A DNA stretch of 24,908 nt from positions 1-24,908 of the IMG/VR virus record IMGVR_UViG_3300008217_000082. The stretch is one strand, 5' to 3'. Below, piece by piece: positions 8,436 to 14,844 of the stretch. The first letter of the stretch is position 1, and every line of letters starts with the position of its first letter. The translations under genes were made by a program, and so were the position numbers. The notes beneath the pieces are model-generated. The model saw only the letters and a program-made list of their open reading frames with translations, searched no databases and was not told the origin of the DNA. This DNA comes from a virus.

Positions 8436-9188
8436 TCAGTCATTATATTCTCGAACGCCGAAAGCTATCACAATGCTAAACGCCCTACTACCACCACCAG
8501 ACACAGTGGCCACCGCCCTCCAATATGTATCAGTGACCGTAGCTGTAATTTCTTGGACTTCATAGGTGGCTGTACTGGTCTGATTGAGAGTGGTAAAGGT
8601 AGCCCTGGTAGTTTCACCGCCTGCTGAAGCATTAGCATCACTCTCTATGGTAACCACCAGATCATTGCTTCCTGATCCTGATGGAGCAGCTAGCAATCGC
8701 AGGACTGCAACACCACGTTGACTGGCACCGATCGCTCCCTGTTGGTACTTGGTGCCAGTAGCAGTGGACGAAATAGCTGTAGCAGTATAGAGGATGATGG
8801 ATCGGTTTAAGGCATTATCACCCCGCCAGTTAACATCAAGAGTGATCGCTTCACCAATCGTGGATGCCCTGGCTTGATCGCCTGGATTAGTCAAACCTTC
8901 ATATCCGAAGGAACCAGCTACTGTATCTTGATAAATTCCCAATTGGCGGTCTACTGTCGTAAGGTCAGCAAACATTTCAATATCATAGCCACCAGAGGCG
9001 GGGTCAAGTAGACCACCTATGCTGGCTGTGAATCCTGGCTTGCCTTCCAGGTAGGTCATATCAGTATCAGCAAATGCAGTGATGTCAACTAACGCATTGG
9101 TTACGTCAATTGTACAAACATTGGATACACCAGAAAAATCAAATTCATCTACATAATGGGCAACTGATTTAGCATGGATTCTAGCCAT
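8436..9188 (-). CDS. Tail tube protein paralogue A, with C-terminal extension
   Basis: A 250-residue protein, first and longest of the three tube paralogues. It opens MARIHAKS and has VDITAFADTDMTYLEGK (about 34-50) and GGLLDPASGG, matching the smaller two. Residues about 120-250 are a further beta-rich region with Ser/Thr/Ala-rich strands (SIILYTATAISSTATGTKY; ITATVTDTYWRAVATVSGGG), which could be an Ig-like domain displayed on the tail surface or an enlarged tube barrel. ATG at 9188 has GAGG nine bases ahead. Found upstream of B and C in the same operon. Confidence 0.75.
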   Translation of the reverse strand: MARIHAKSVAHYVDEFDFSGVSNVCTIDVTNALVDITAFADTDMTYLEGKPGFTASIGGLLDPASGGYDIEMFADLTTVDRQLGIYQDTVAGSFGYEGLTNPGDQARASTIGEAITLDVNWRGDNALNRSIILYTATAISSTATGTKYQQGAIGASQRGVAVLRLLAAPSGSGSNDLVVTIESDANASAGGETTRATFTTLNQTSTATYEVQEITATVTDTYWRAVATVSGGGSRAFSIVIAFGVREYND

Positions 9189-9190
9189 AA

Positions 9191-9487
9191 TTATGTACCT
9201 CGCGACCGTTCATTTTTCTTACGTCTGAGCGGGTTGTCTCGTTTCTTTTTTATCGCAGCAGCACTCCGCACCAGTAAGGCTTTTTGTTCTGGAGACCCAT
9301 CATAGACTGCAATGGCTCCGGTGCTAAAAAGTCTTTCAGCATTAACACTTTCATCGCCATCCAGTTGGAACCTTTGCCCTGCCTCAACCTTGGTAGAACT
9401 CGGAATAGAACCTGGAGCATTCAGTATGTTTAGACGAACAAGTGCAATCAACCATTCTTCAGCTAATTCGTTCTGCGAATCCTCCAT
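9191..9487 (-). CDS. Small tail-region protein with LDGDE motif, copy 2
   Basis: A 98-residue protein whose central part (GQRFQLDGDESVNAERLFSTGAIAVY, about 36-62) matches a pattern in the gene just before it. The form is that of small phage proteins with a Gly-x-x-Phe-x-Leu-Asp strand followed by a helix and a Gly-Ala turn. The C-terminus is strongly basic (KKKRDNPLRRKKNERSRGT). Start ATG has AAGGA eight bases ahead and overlaps the previous gene by 29 bases. I do not know its role; it stops two bases before the first tube gene's start, so it belongs to the tail operon. Confidence 0.65.
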   Translation of the reverse strand: MEDSQNELAEEWLIALVRLNILNAPGSIPSSTKVEAGQRFQLDGDESVNAERLFSTGAIAVYDGSPEQKALLVRSAAAIKKKRDNPLRRKKNERSRGT

Positions 9488-9707
9488 CGATCAATTCCTT
9501 CTCAGTTAGTGGTTCGTCACCGTCTAGGCTGAATACATCACCATGCGAAATTATCAAGAATGTGCTAGAACTAGAAGGCCCATTCATAAGCCGGAACTTT
9601 TTCAATGCCTTTAACACAATACTAGGATATGTACCCAAGGTCTGACGTTGAACTTCTCCTTGCTTGCTCAGCTGTTCCAGGCGATCAGCTGCATCCTGAG
9701 CATTCAT
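9459..9707 (-). CDS. Small tail-region protein with LDGDE motif, copy 1
   Basis: An 82-residue protein beginning MNAQDAADRLEQL. The start at 9707 is chosen because AGGAG lies eight bases ahead; a longer frame to 9743 would run back over the preceding stop and has no such site. Its C-terminal GDVFSLDGDEPLTEKELIDG (with GFAERI after it) resembles the next gene's motif, so the two look like an ancient duplication that now overlaps by 29 bases. The role is unknown; position between tail terminator and tube suggests a connector-to-tail accessory protein. Confidence 0.65.
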   Translation of the reverse strand: MNAQDAADRLEQLSKQGEVQRQTLGTYPSIVLKALKKFRLMNGPSSSSTFLIISHGDVFSLDGDEPLTEKELIDGGFAERIS

Positions 9708-9717
9708 AGTTATACTC

Positions 9718-10143
9718 CTACGGCTCATCAGCCCAGATATCATAGAATGCTCCTACGTGGAACCAGCGTTCACGTCCAACGTGTTCAGAGAAGATCACAT
9801 CCCGCACTTTCTCGCAATAAAGGAAAGTATGATTTTCAATGCTCAAAGTAGCGCGATCCAGAAGATTGATAATCTGGCTCTGGATATCCTGGCCTGGTTT
9901 AGGCCATCCATCATCCGTAACAGCCTTCACAAGGTAACGAACTGTGTGGTATTTCTCGGTAGGACTGAAGGATCGAGAGGAATCCACATTGTCAACGAAG
10001 TTAAAGACCACGAATGGTGGTGCAGTCTCTTCCGGTGCTATCCAGTTATGCACTCCACCTGTTGCAAGACTAGTAACAGCAGATACATTTAAGGCTGTGA
10101 AAAGGCCCTTATCGCAAGCCTGCACTATATTGTCAGTCGACAC
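9718..10143 (-). CDS. Tail terminator / completion protein (DUF3168-like)
   Basis: A 141-residue protein with the arrangement of tail terminator proteins (HK97 gp10-neighbour or SPP1 gp17 type): an N-terminal helix (IVQACDKGLFTALNV), a strand (PPFVVFNFVDNVDSSRSF), then YHTVRYLVKAVTDDGW, a helix and a final strand pair ending in FYDIWADEP. Such proteins cap the tube and join it to the neck. The chosen start is GTG at 10143, since GAGGAG is ten bases ahead; longer ATG starts at 10167/10170 have no site. It overlaps the end of the gp10-like gene by 11 bases. Family membership is judged by size, fold pattern and position. Confidence 0.75.
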   Translation of the reverse strand: MSTDNIVQACDKGLFTALNVSAVTSLATGGVHNWIAPEETAPPFVVFNFVDNVDSSRSFSPTEKYHTVRYLVKAVTDDGWPKPGQDIQSQIINLLDRATLSIENHTFLYCEKVRDVIFSEHVGRERWFHVGAFYDIWADEP

Positions 10144-10480
10144 TGGTGAAAAGCTCCTCAATCTCATCATGAAATCGCGGCTTGACAGACAGGAGAGCTG
10201 GCACCATGTAAGGACGGGCTGGCATGTTGCGAGTGCCGAGTTCAAGGAAATGGGCGTAATCGGTGCCGGTGTTAACCTGACCACCGATTCCCATTGTATC
10301 TAATTCAGTGTGAATCGCTGCACGGTTTCTACCAGTATCGACAGGAGACCTCTTTTTAGCCTCAGCTTCAACCCTAAATAGGTTGCGCCGCACAATTTTC
10401 TTTAACTCCGGATGGACCGTATCTATTAATTTCTGTAGCTTCCGGTCATCAAGTTCGCTGCGAAAACTGACACTAATCAT
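10133..10480 (-). CDS. HK97 gp10-like neck / tail-joining protein
   Basis: A 115-residue protein with the hallmark of the HK97 gp10 family: a helix (LKKIVRRNLFRVEAEAKKRSP) followed by VDTGRNRAAIHTE, then TDYAHFLELGTRNMPARPYMVPAL. The VDTG and Y-x-x-F-x-E-x-G-T-x-x-x-P-A-R-P-Y/F motifs are highly typical. This protein sits at the head-tail junction, between head closure and tail terminator genes. The ATG overlaps the stop of the upstream gene (TAATG), so translation is coupled. Confidence 0.92.
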   Translation of the reverse strand: MISVSFRSELDDRKLQKLIDTVHPELKKIVRRNLFRVEAEAKKRSPVDTGRNRAAIHTELDTMGIGGQVNTGTDYAHFLELGTRNMPARPYMVPALLSVKPRFHDEIEELFTSVD

Positions 10481-10821
10481 TATGCGTTTTTCTCACCTAC
10501 TGAAATTTCTAGGTGACCAATACCAAAAGCCAAATTCGAAGGCTTCCGCACTCCTACAACCTCAAAGACACGCGATCCACTATCCATTGTGACCCTCTTT
10601 GTTTCATCAACCGCCACATCATGATTGGCATAGATAACGTATGTCCTCAGGTTATCTTCTCTGTTGAGCCGTATGGCTTCAGTGGTGCGACCACTGATTT
10701 CGGATAACCGGCCTTGAAAGGTGTTACCGTTGGCATAGCTACTGCTTCGCCCACCGTATCCATCGGCACTTAACGTCCGGTTCTGAATGGTAAATGTGGT
10801 ATCTAGGAGTCCTGTAAACAT
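10480..10821 (-). CDS. Head closure (head-tail adaptor, SPP1 gp16-like) protein
   Basis: A 113-residue protein with the typical head-closure layout: start MFTGLLDTTFTIQNRT, a GYGGRSSSYANG loop, RLSEISGRTTE, then RTYVIYANHDVAVDETKRVTM and a final FEVVGV strand. This matches the short beta-barrel proteins that seal the portal channel after packaging. It has no obvious ribosome binding site but begins close to the stop of the preceding gene. It is followed by gp10-like and terminator genes, the usual order. Confidence 0.88.
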   Translation of the reverse strand: MFTGLLDTTFTIQNRTLSADGYGGRSSSYANGNTFQGRLSEISGRTTEAIRLNREDNLRTYVIYANHDVAVDETKRVTMDSGSRVFEVVGVRKPSNLAFGIGHLEISVGEKNA

Positions 10822-10824
10822 GTA

Positions 10825-11076
10825 CTACGGCTTCGCTTTCGATTGCTTCGCTACATCAGCTTTTAGTACTGGCTCAACTAATCGGTATTGCAATATCGAA
10901 ACAATGGCATTGACTGACATATGGCCTAGTGCCTCAAGCTGTTTCGGATCGTCTATGGTTCCATCTTCGATTCTAGCCCGGGCATAACGGATAGTATCTC
11001 GCAGCTGTGTAAAACCTTGCCCTGGAACTAACCGTAAGATTGTTTCCACTAGTCGTTCCACTAATTTATTAATCAT
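10825..11076 (-). CDS. Unknown small helical protein
   Basis: An 83-residue protein, rich in helices, with an amphipathic start (INKLVERLVETILRLVPG) and a long helix from 56 to 70 (NAIVSILQYRLVEPVL). No membrane segment is long enough to be sure. The ATG has GAGGAG eight bases ahead. I do not recognise the family. It ends next to the head closure gene and belongs with the membrane cassette to its right, so a role near the host membrane or in lysis is possible but unproven. Confidence 0.7.
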   Translation of the reverse strand: MINKLVERLVETILRLVPGQGFTQLRDTIRYARARIEDGTIDDPKQLEALGHMSVNAIVSILQYRLVEPVLKADVAKQSKAKP

Positions 11077-11088
11077 GTTTTTTACTCC

Positions 11089-11298
11089 TCACCATAACAA
11101 CCATCGGGACAGAACTTCCATAGAAATAGCCCCAGTGCCGATCAGACCACCACCGGCCATCACCTTCTGCCGTGTTTTGTTTCCGCGTTCATAGAGTATT
11201 TCTACTCTGGCTTCCATAGCCTGGATGCGCTCTAAAAGGTTATCTTGGCTAACCTCTATTCGTCCCAACATGCGCTGAACATCATCCCAGGGAGTCAT
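11089..11298 (-). CDS. Small coiled-coil plus membrane-segment protein (XhlA/holin-accessory-like)
   Basis: A 69-residue protein with an N-terminal coiled-coil (DDVQRMLGRIEVSQDNLLER, then IQAMEARVEILY) and a glycine-rich hydrophobic end (AGGGLIGTGAISMEVLSRWLLW) that could span or dip into the membrane. This is the pattern of XhlA-type holin partners and other small phage membrane adaptors. ATG lies three bases after the stop of the previous gene, with a GGAG site about 12 bases ahead. Similarity is by layout, not by close sequence match. Confidence 0.65.
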   Translation of the reverse strand: MTPWDDVQRMLGRIEVSQDNLLERIQAMEARVEILYERGNKTRQKVMAGGGLIGTGAISMEVLSRWLLW

Positions 11299-11301
11299 TG
11301 G

Positions 11302-11454
11302 CTATTCATTCTCCAATACCTTCATCCCCAATGCGATAACCCCTCCGATGGTACCGGTGGCTATCTCAGGCATCCCCTCGGTAATGCCTACCACTGCAAG
11401 TCCACCAAGCACTATTATGGCGAGGAATATCTGCGGCCGTACCTTGCCGATCAT
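11302..11454 (-). CDS. 50-residue small membrane protein
   Basis: A short gene encoding MIGKVRPQIFLAIIVLGGLA followed by VVGITEGMPEIATGTIGGVI and ALGMKVLENE. One clear transmembrane helix (about 9-27) is followed by a second, weaker glycine-rich hydrophobic segment (about 32-44). It fills the gap between the membrane-anchored beta protein and the coiled-coil protein, with its ATG two bases after the previous stop (TAATCATG) and its stop three bases before the next ATG. Short proteins of this kind occur next to holin-like genes in phages. A holin or holin-like role is plausible but not shown. Confidence 0.7.
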   Translation of the reverse strand: MIGKVRPQIFLAIIVLGGLAVVGITEGMPEIATGTIGGVIALGMKVLENE

Positions 11455-11456
11455 GA

Positions 11457-12269
11457 TTACTTCACCGTCGTTTCGATCTCAATGTTGTTGTCGCCAGTGC
11501 TGTTTTTGACTGTCAAACTACTAAACAGGAAATCCGCCGTAGCTAGGCCGTCTCCTGTCCCGATCACCATGTTCTTTAGCGTCATCGTGCCTACGTTGAG
11601 GTCACTGATCACGCAATCCCCGCCAAAGGTGCGTACATTCGTTACTGTGAGCGTCTTGATGACTGCACCCGAGGTGCCGCCCCGAAGAATGATTTTATCG
11701 TACGTCTCATTGGTTGCAGTGAGGTTGGTATTGCCTCGGCTGGATGCTACCGACACGTTGCTCGGAGTGCCTACGGTCAAGGCGAAGCTATTTCCGTCGG
11801 CTTGGTTGTCCTCATAAATGAGATCATGGACGGTCGCATCGCTAACCGTGAGTTTTCCACAACGCAGTCCATCTACTGTCATGGTCTCAATCAGAGTGTC
11901 GCCAGTGCCACTAATCTCAAACACATTGACTACGCCACTAGCTACACCAACATCCAACTCGGATAGGTTGATGGTGCCGAACCGCTGTCCATCAATGGTC
12001 AGGTCGAAGCTGCGGGTTTCGGGGAGTTCTGCTAGATCGGAATTGCTGACCAGTGATCTGGGTGACTCTCGTAGATCGTAGATACCAGGATCGGGGATCG
12101 ATGCCCAGGTTTTGCCATTGGCAAACAGCAGAATGAGGCCCACGGTAACACCGAATGCTATCACCAGAGCCATGCCTACCCAGATCATGGGGTTGCTATG
12201 CCCCGTAGCCATTGTGGGCATCGAGTAACGATAAGCTTGACGGTCTAACATGCGGATGCGGAACTTCAC
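11457..12269 (-). CDS. Membrane-anchored beta-repeat protein of unknown role
   Basis: A 270-residue protein with a short basic N-terminus, one strong transmembrane helix at about 28-50 (MIWVGMALVIAFGVTVGLIL) and a 220-residue outer part made of short repeated strands with LTV, MTVDGLRCGKLTVSDATVHD and IKTLTVTNV patterns, like a right-handed beta-helix. With a positive N-terminus the C-terminal part would face outside the cytoplasm. The start is GTG at 12269, overlapping the previous stop (GTGA), with GGAGG six bases ahead. A membrane-tethered beta-helix among neck genes is unusual; it could be a surface or superinfection-exclusion protein, a spanin-like lysis factor or a displaced structural protein. 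None of these is proven. Confidence 0.7.
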   Translation of the reverse strand: MKFRIRMLDRQAYRYSMPTMATGHSNPMIWVGMALVIAFGVTVGLILLFANGKTWASIPDPGIYDLRESPRSLVSNSDLAELPETRSFDLTIDGQRFGTINLSELDVGVASGVVNVFEISGTGDTLIETMTVDGLRCGKLTVSDATVHDLIYEDNQADGNSFALTVGTPSNVSVASSRGNTNLTATNETYDKIILRGGTSGAVIKTLTVTNVRTFGGDCVISDLNVGTMTLKNMVIGTGDGLATADFLFSSLTVKNSTGDNNIEIETTVK

Positions 12270-12610
12270 TTGCCACCTCCATTAACGCCAGTGGCTGCGT
12301 TAGTATCCTTTACACCGCCCTCACTCACCCACCGGCGGAAAAGTTCTCCGAGGACTGCTCCAACAGGCAGGTTTAGGGCCGCTACAGGTATCATGAGTCC
12401 CTCCACGTTATCCAGGAGGGATATGTCTCCGAGAATCCTTAAGCTGATCATCAAAAGCAGGATGAGCCACATCCAGACCACGGGGACGGCGACGAGGGCA
12501 ACCAAAATTGTGGTGCCTGAAATGGTATCTGGTAACCCTCGCCCTGTTGGTTGTGCTGGTGGAGAAGGTGGTTGTGGTGGTGGTGATATATCGTCAGATG
12601 GTGTTGTCAT
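12266..12610 (-). CDS. Proline-rich small membrane protein
   Basis: A 114-residue protein with a Pro-rich, acidic start (DDISPPPQPPSPPAQP), a long hydrophobic stretch (about 33-57, TILVALVAVPVVWMWLILLL) and a second hydrophobic or amphipathic segment near 71-92 (GLMIPVAALNLPVGAVLGEL). One or two membrane helices are expected. ATG at 12610 has GGAGG seven bases ahead. It begins the small membrane cassette. It could be a holin, but the family is not recognised. Confidence 0.7.
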   Translation of the reverse strand: MTTPSDDISPPPQPPSPPAQPTGRGLPDTISGTTILVALVAVPVVWMWLILLLMISLRILGDISLLDNVEGLMIPVAALNLPVGAVLGELFRRWVSEGGVKDTNAATGVNGGGK

Positions 12611-12633
12611 GTATCGTCCTCCGATTTAATGCA

Positions 12634-12663
12634 AAACTCCCTGGACACAAACGCCAGGGAAGT
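12634..12663 (-). terminator. Hairpin between Com-like and membrane genes, possible terminator
   Basis: TCCCTGG (12638-12644) pairs with CCAGGGA (12654-12660) across a 9-base loop, and the stem can be extended by two pairs past a bulged A. On the coding strand it is followed by GTTTTGC, a short U-rich tail. It lies between the Com-like gene stop (12723) and the next start (12610), 12 bases before the GGAGG site. It could end part of the transcripts or control the cassette's translation. No strong promoter was seen between it and the next gene. Confidence 0.5.
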
Positions 12664-12722
12664 CATATTGACTACACCGACGCTCTAGGCGTTCATCGAA
12701 CCTCTTGGGTCTCTAGGGTGCT

Positions 12723-12959
12723 TTATTCGATTGTCGTAGAAGCTAGCTGTTTAATCCAACCACCTATGCCATCCGGAAGAAGTGCTACTTGTTCCTGGTC
12801 AACACCGAATTGATTGAGATGACTGCACTTGCACTGAATCTCAACGGACGATTTAAGTTCTAGATATAGTCGCTCTAGCTTCCGGTGGCACCGTTCACAG
12901 TAAACCCATTGCATCGCTTCAAGTTCATCTTCGGGAATGTGGATACGCACGATTTTCAT
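12723..12959 (-). CDS. Com-like zinc-finger protein
   Basis: A 78-residue protein with a two-part zinc finger: CERC (C21, C24) and IQCKCSHLNQF (C43, C45, H47). The spacing and the phrase 'VEIQC ... xxLNxF' recall Mu Com, a small RNA-binding protein that turns on translation of the mom gene. The second knuckle is C-x-C followed by H, not the usual C-x2-C, so H47 may replace a cysteine. ATG overlaps the connector stop (ATGA). Whether it binds RNA here is unknown; the hairpin 60 bases downstream is a candidate target. Phages use such proteins for many ends, so the assignment is modest. Confidence 0.6.
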   Translation of the reverse strand: MKIVRIHIPEDELEAMQWVYCERCHRKLERLYLELKSSVEIQCKCSHLNQFGVDQEQVALLPDGIGGWIKQLASTTIE

Positions 12960-13846
12960 AATACTGGGATTCCATAAGGGACCAAGGAATCCCAGATCGT
13001 TTCATATTCTTCCTTCACGCTGCCTTTGGTGTAGCTATAATCACCAAGTCGCTCTGCGGCCATGCCTTTACCAACTCGGCTATAAGCAAGCTCCGTCATG
13101 CGTAGCACAGCTTCCTGCACGGGGTACGGATATTCGTAGATATAGATATCACTGTTATTTGCGTGAGATGCTGCGGTCGTCCCATTGACACCACGCTCAA
13201 CGGTGAGATTGTGGGTAGAAATGGCCGAAATCCAAAGCTGTTCGGACTCAATAAGGATTGTTTGACCGACTTCAAACTGTGTTCCAGCATCAACAGTCAG
13301 AGTAGTATCGGTTGAATTAAAAACTTCATTGACATCTGTTCCGGCATCATTATAAGGCGTCGCAGACCTACCTGTTCCATAACCCCACAATGCAGCAATC
13401 TCAATGACACGCTGACCAGATGAAAATGTAGCATAGTCCCCTTGCCGTTCATCCATCTGAACACCGCGTTTAGGGAACCTGGAACTTTCAAAGGGCCAAA
13501 GAATGTAATCAGTTGCTGCCAGGGTGTCTTCGTATGTTGCATCCTGGTTAGAGTCCATCTTGATCGTGGTGACGCTTAGGATATCCGGCACCCACAGAGT
13601 GCGAGTATCGTCACGAATGATGGGCTGTAAACTGAATTCCTGACGTTGGCGGGTATTGTTGAAACGCTCCAGAGGAATGTCAAAATACTTGGTGTCGGTA
13701 AGAACGTAGAAATGTCTTCCACAATAACTGTCAACTTCTCGGCTAGCTGCCTCAAGACGGCGAAGAAGCTGAGCATCCCACGTGGTGGTAGCGGCAGCGA
13801 TGCTCAGGTTCTCCTTGATTTGATCTAATGTGGCGTATAAATTCAC
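12956..13846 (-). CDS. Head-tail connector protein with an inserted beta domain
   Basis: A 296-residue protein of the HK97 gp6 / SPP1 gp15 connector type. Helical opening (LDQIKENLSIAA, LLRRLEAASREVDSYCGRHFY) matches the start of these portal-binding adaptors, and the C-terminal part (VQEAVLRMTELAYSRVGKGM, then GSVKEEYETIWDSLVPY) matches their closing helices. In between, about 175-240, is an extra beta domain (TTLTVDAGTQFEVGQTILIE, LTVERGVNGTTAASH) found in other phage structural proteins. This makes it longer than the usual 100-150 residues. Start is GTG at 13846, right after the preceding TAG, with GGAGG 11 bases ahead. Confidence 0.85.
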   Translation of the reverse strand: MNLYATLDQIKENLSIAAATTTWDAQLLRRLEAASREVDSYCGRHFYVLTDTKYFDIPLERFNNTRQRQEFSLQPIIRDDTRTLWVPDILSVTTIKMDSNQDATYEDTLAATDYILWPFESSRFPKRGVQMDERQGDYATFSSGQRVIEIAALWGYGTGRSATPYNDAGTDVNEVFNSTDTTLTVDAGTQFEVGQTILIESEQLWISAISTHNLTVERGVNGTTAASHANNSDIYIYEYPYPVQEAVLRMTELAYSRVGKGMAAERLGDYSYTKGSVKEEYETIWDSLVPYGIPVL

Positions 13847-14086
13847 CTACAGGTTGTCCTCCCAGGCTTTTTCATCAAGTTCGATTTCTTTCCTGGTTCT
13901 ATGGGGTCCAACCTTCCAGGGCAATAATCCATATCGATCACGCAGCATAGCCGCTTGTTCATCTCCTGTCAGTAATTTCTTGTCCGGTGCTGCTTTGGTA
14001 ACTGATCTGGTTATCATCTTGTGATTCGGAGGACGTTCCAACAAATACTCCTGTGGGGATCGATTGGGTTTTCGTTGATTGTTCAT
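13847..14086 (-). CDS. Unknown small basic protein overlapping its neighbour
   Basis: A 79-residue basic, helix-rich protein beginning MNNQRKPNRSPQEYLLERPP and ending DEKAWEDNL. The ATG at 14086 is preferred because AGGA lies ten bases ahead; ATG at 14092 is possible, while the frame's TTG at 14107 has no support. It overlaps the end of the upstream 212-residue gene by 128 bases, in a +1 relation. The gene stops directly at the GTG of the connector gene. The role is unknown. A frameshift making a fused protein with the upstream gene is an alternative, see findings. Confidence 0.6.
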   Translation of the reverse strand: MNNQRKPNRSPQEYLLERPPNHKMITRSVTKAAPDKKLLTGDEQAAMLRDRYGLLPWKVGPHRTRKEIELDEKAWEDNL

Positions 14087-14597
14087 GACCATTCGATCCT
14101 GGGACAATTATGCTAGATAGCAAATCATGAGGATTGGCTTCCTTGCCATCTGGTGTTCGGCAGATATCTTGCAACCGTTCTTTAATCAGGGCCATATCCA
14201 TCCTCAGAGCAAATGGCCCTTGGCTATCTGTCCATTCTACAATCCAGTCATAGTCGGTCTGTTCCAGAGCAACCCAATCCAACTGATTAGCTAAGGTGTA
14301 TTGGAAGGCACGGATGACTGAAGCCGCTGATACCATACCACTAGCTCCCTCTATCCGCTTTGGCCTACCTTTATCATCGATATCATGACCATAGCCATCA
14401 TTAATCAGAAACATTACAACTTGAGCGAAGGTAGCTTCTTCAATCATGGCTTTGCTGTAGACGTTCGCACCAAGAGGCCATTGAGCAGCTCTGGCTTCTT
14501 CTAAAGATTCCCGCTGCTTACGAGCATCAGGGTCTACAATCCGAATAGGAAAACCTTCGACACCTAAAAAATCTGGGTGATATCTTATGTACTTCAA
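13959..14597 (-). CDS. Unknown phage protein, 212 residues
   Basis: A protein with a conserved-looking N-terminal domain (about 1-165; YHPDFLGVEGFPIRIVDPDA, VVMFLINDGYGHDIDD, LDWVALEQTDYDWIVEW) and a low-complexity Ser/Gln-rich tail (about 166-212) that is read through the start of the next gene. Position between the fibre-like genes and the connector suggests a head or neck accessory role, but I recognise no family. Translation begins at TTG (14597) just after GAGAGGAG, with spacing of four bases; no earlier ATG exists. Confidence 0.7.
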   Translation of the reverse strand: MKYIRYHPDFLGVEGFPIRIVDPDARKQRESLEEARAAQWPLGANVYSKAMIEEATFAQVVMFLINDGYGHDIDDKGRPKRIEGASGMVSAASVIRAFQYTLANQLDWVALEQTDYDWIVEWTDSQGPFALRMDMALIKERLQDICRTPDGKEANPHDLLSSIIVPGSNGHEQSTKTQSIPTGVFVGTSSESQDDNQISYQSSTGQEITDRR

Positions 14598-14628
14598 TGG
14601 TCTCCTCTCATTTCAGCACCTTCATGGC

Positions 14629-14844
14629 TTATCGGGCAGCCGCAGTGTCCAGCGCAGCAATGGCAGAAGCAGAAAAATCGGCCAACGGTAATGCCACAAT
14701 CCTGACCGAAGTAGCTCTCCGTGACGTAGCAGCGTCCACTACTTCACATTCAACCGTCAATTCGTAACTGACTGTGACGCTTTCATCTGCGTTTACGGTC
14801 TTCACCTTCCTCACCCTTGTCCACTCGTTATTCTCAATAGTCAT
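14629..14844 (-). CDS. Unknown small protein, 71 residues
   Basis: A small beta-rich protein (TRVRKVKTVNADESVTVSYE, then LTVECEVVDAATSRRATS) with an Ala-rich helical end (ADFSASAIAALDTAAAR). ATG at 14844 has GAGAGGGG ahead and overlaps the upstream gene by 11 bases. No family recognised. Its tight packing in the operon makes it a real gene. Confidence 0.65.
   Translation of the reverse strand: MTIENNEWTRVRKVKTVNADESVTVSYELTVECEVVDAATSRRATSVRIVALPLADFSASAIAALDTAAAR

Noticed and set aside
9718-10284. Longer tail terminator frame beginning at 10284
   Set aside because: The added N-terminus overlaps the gp10-like gene for about 150 bases, has no binding site, and does not fit the family length; the GTG at 10143 has a good site.
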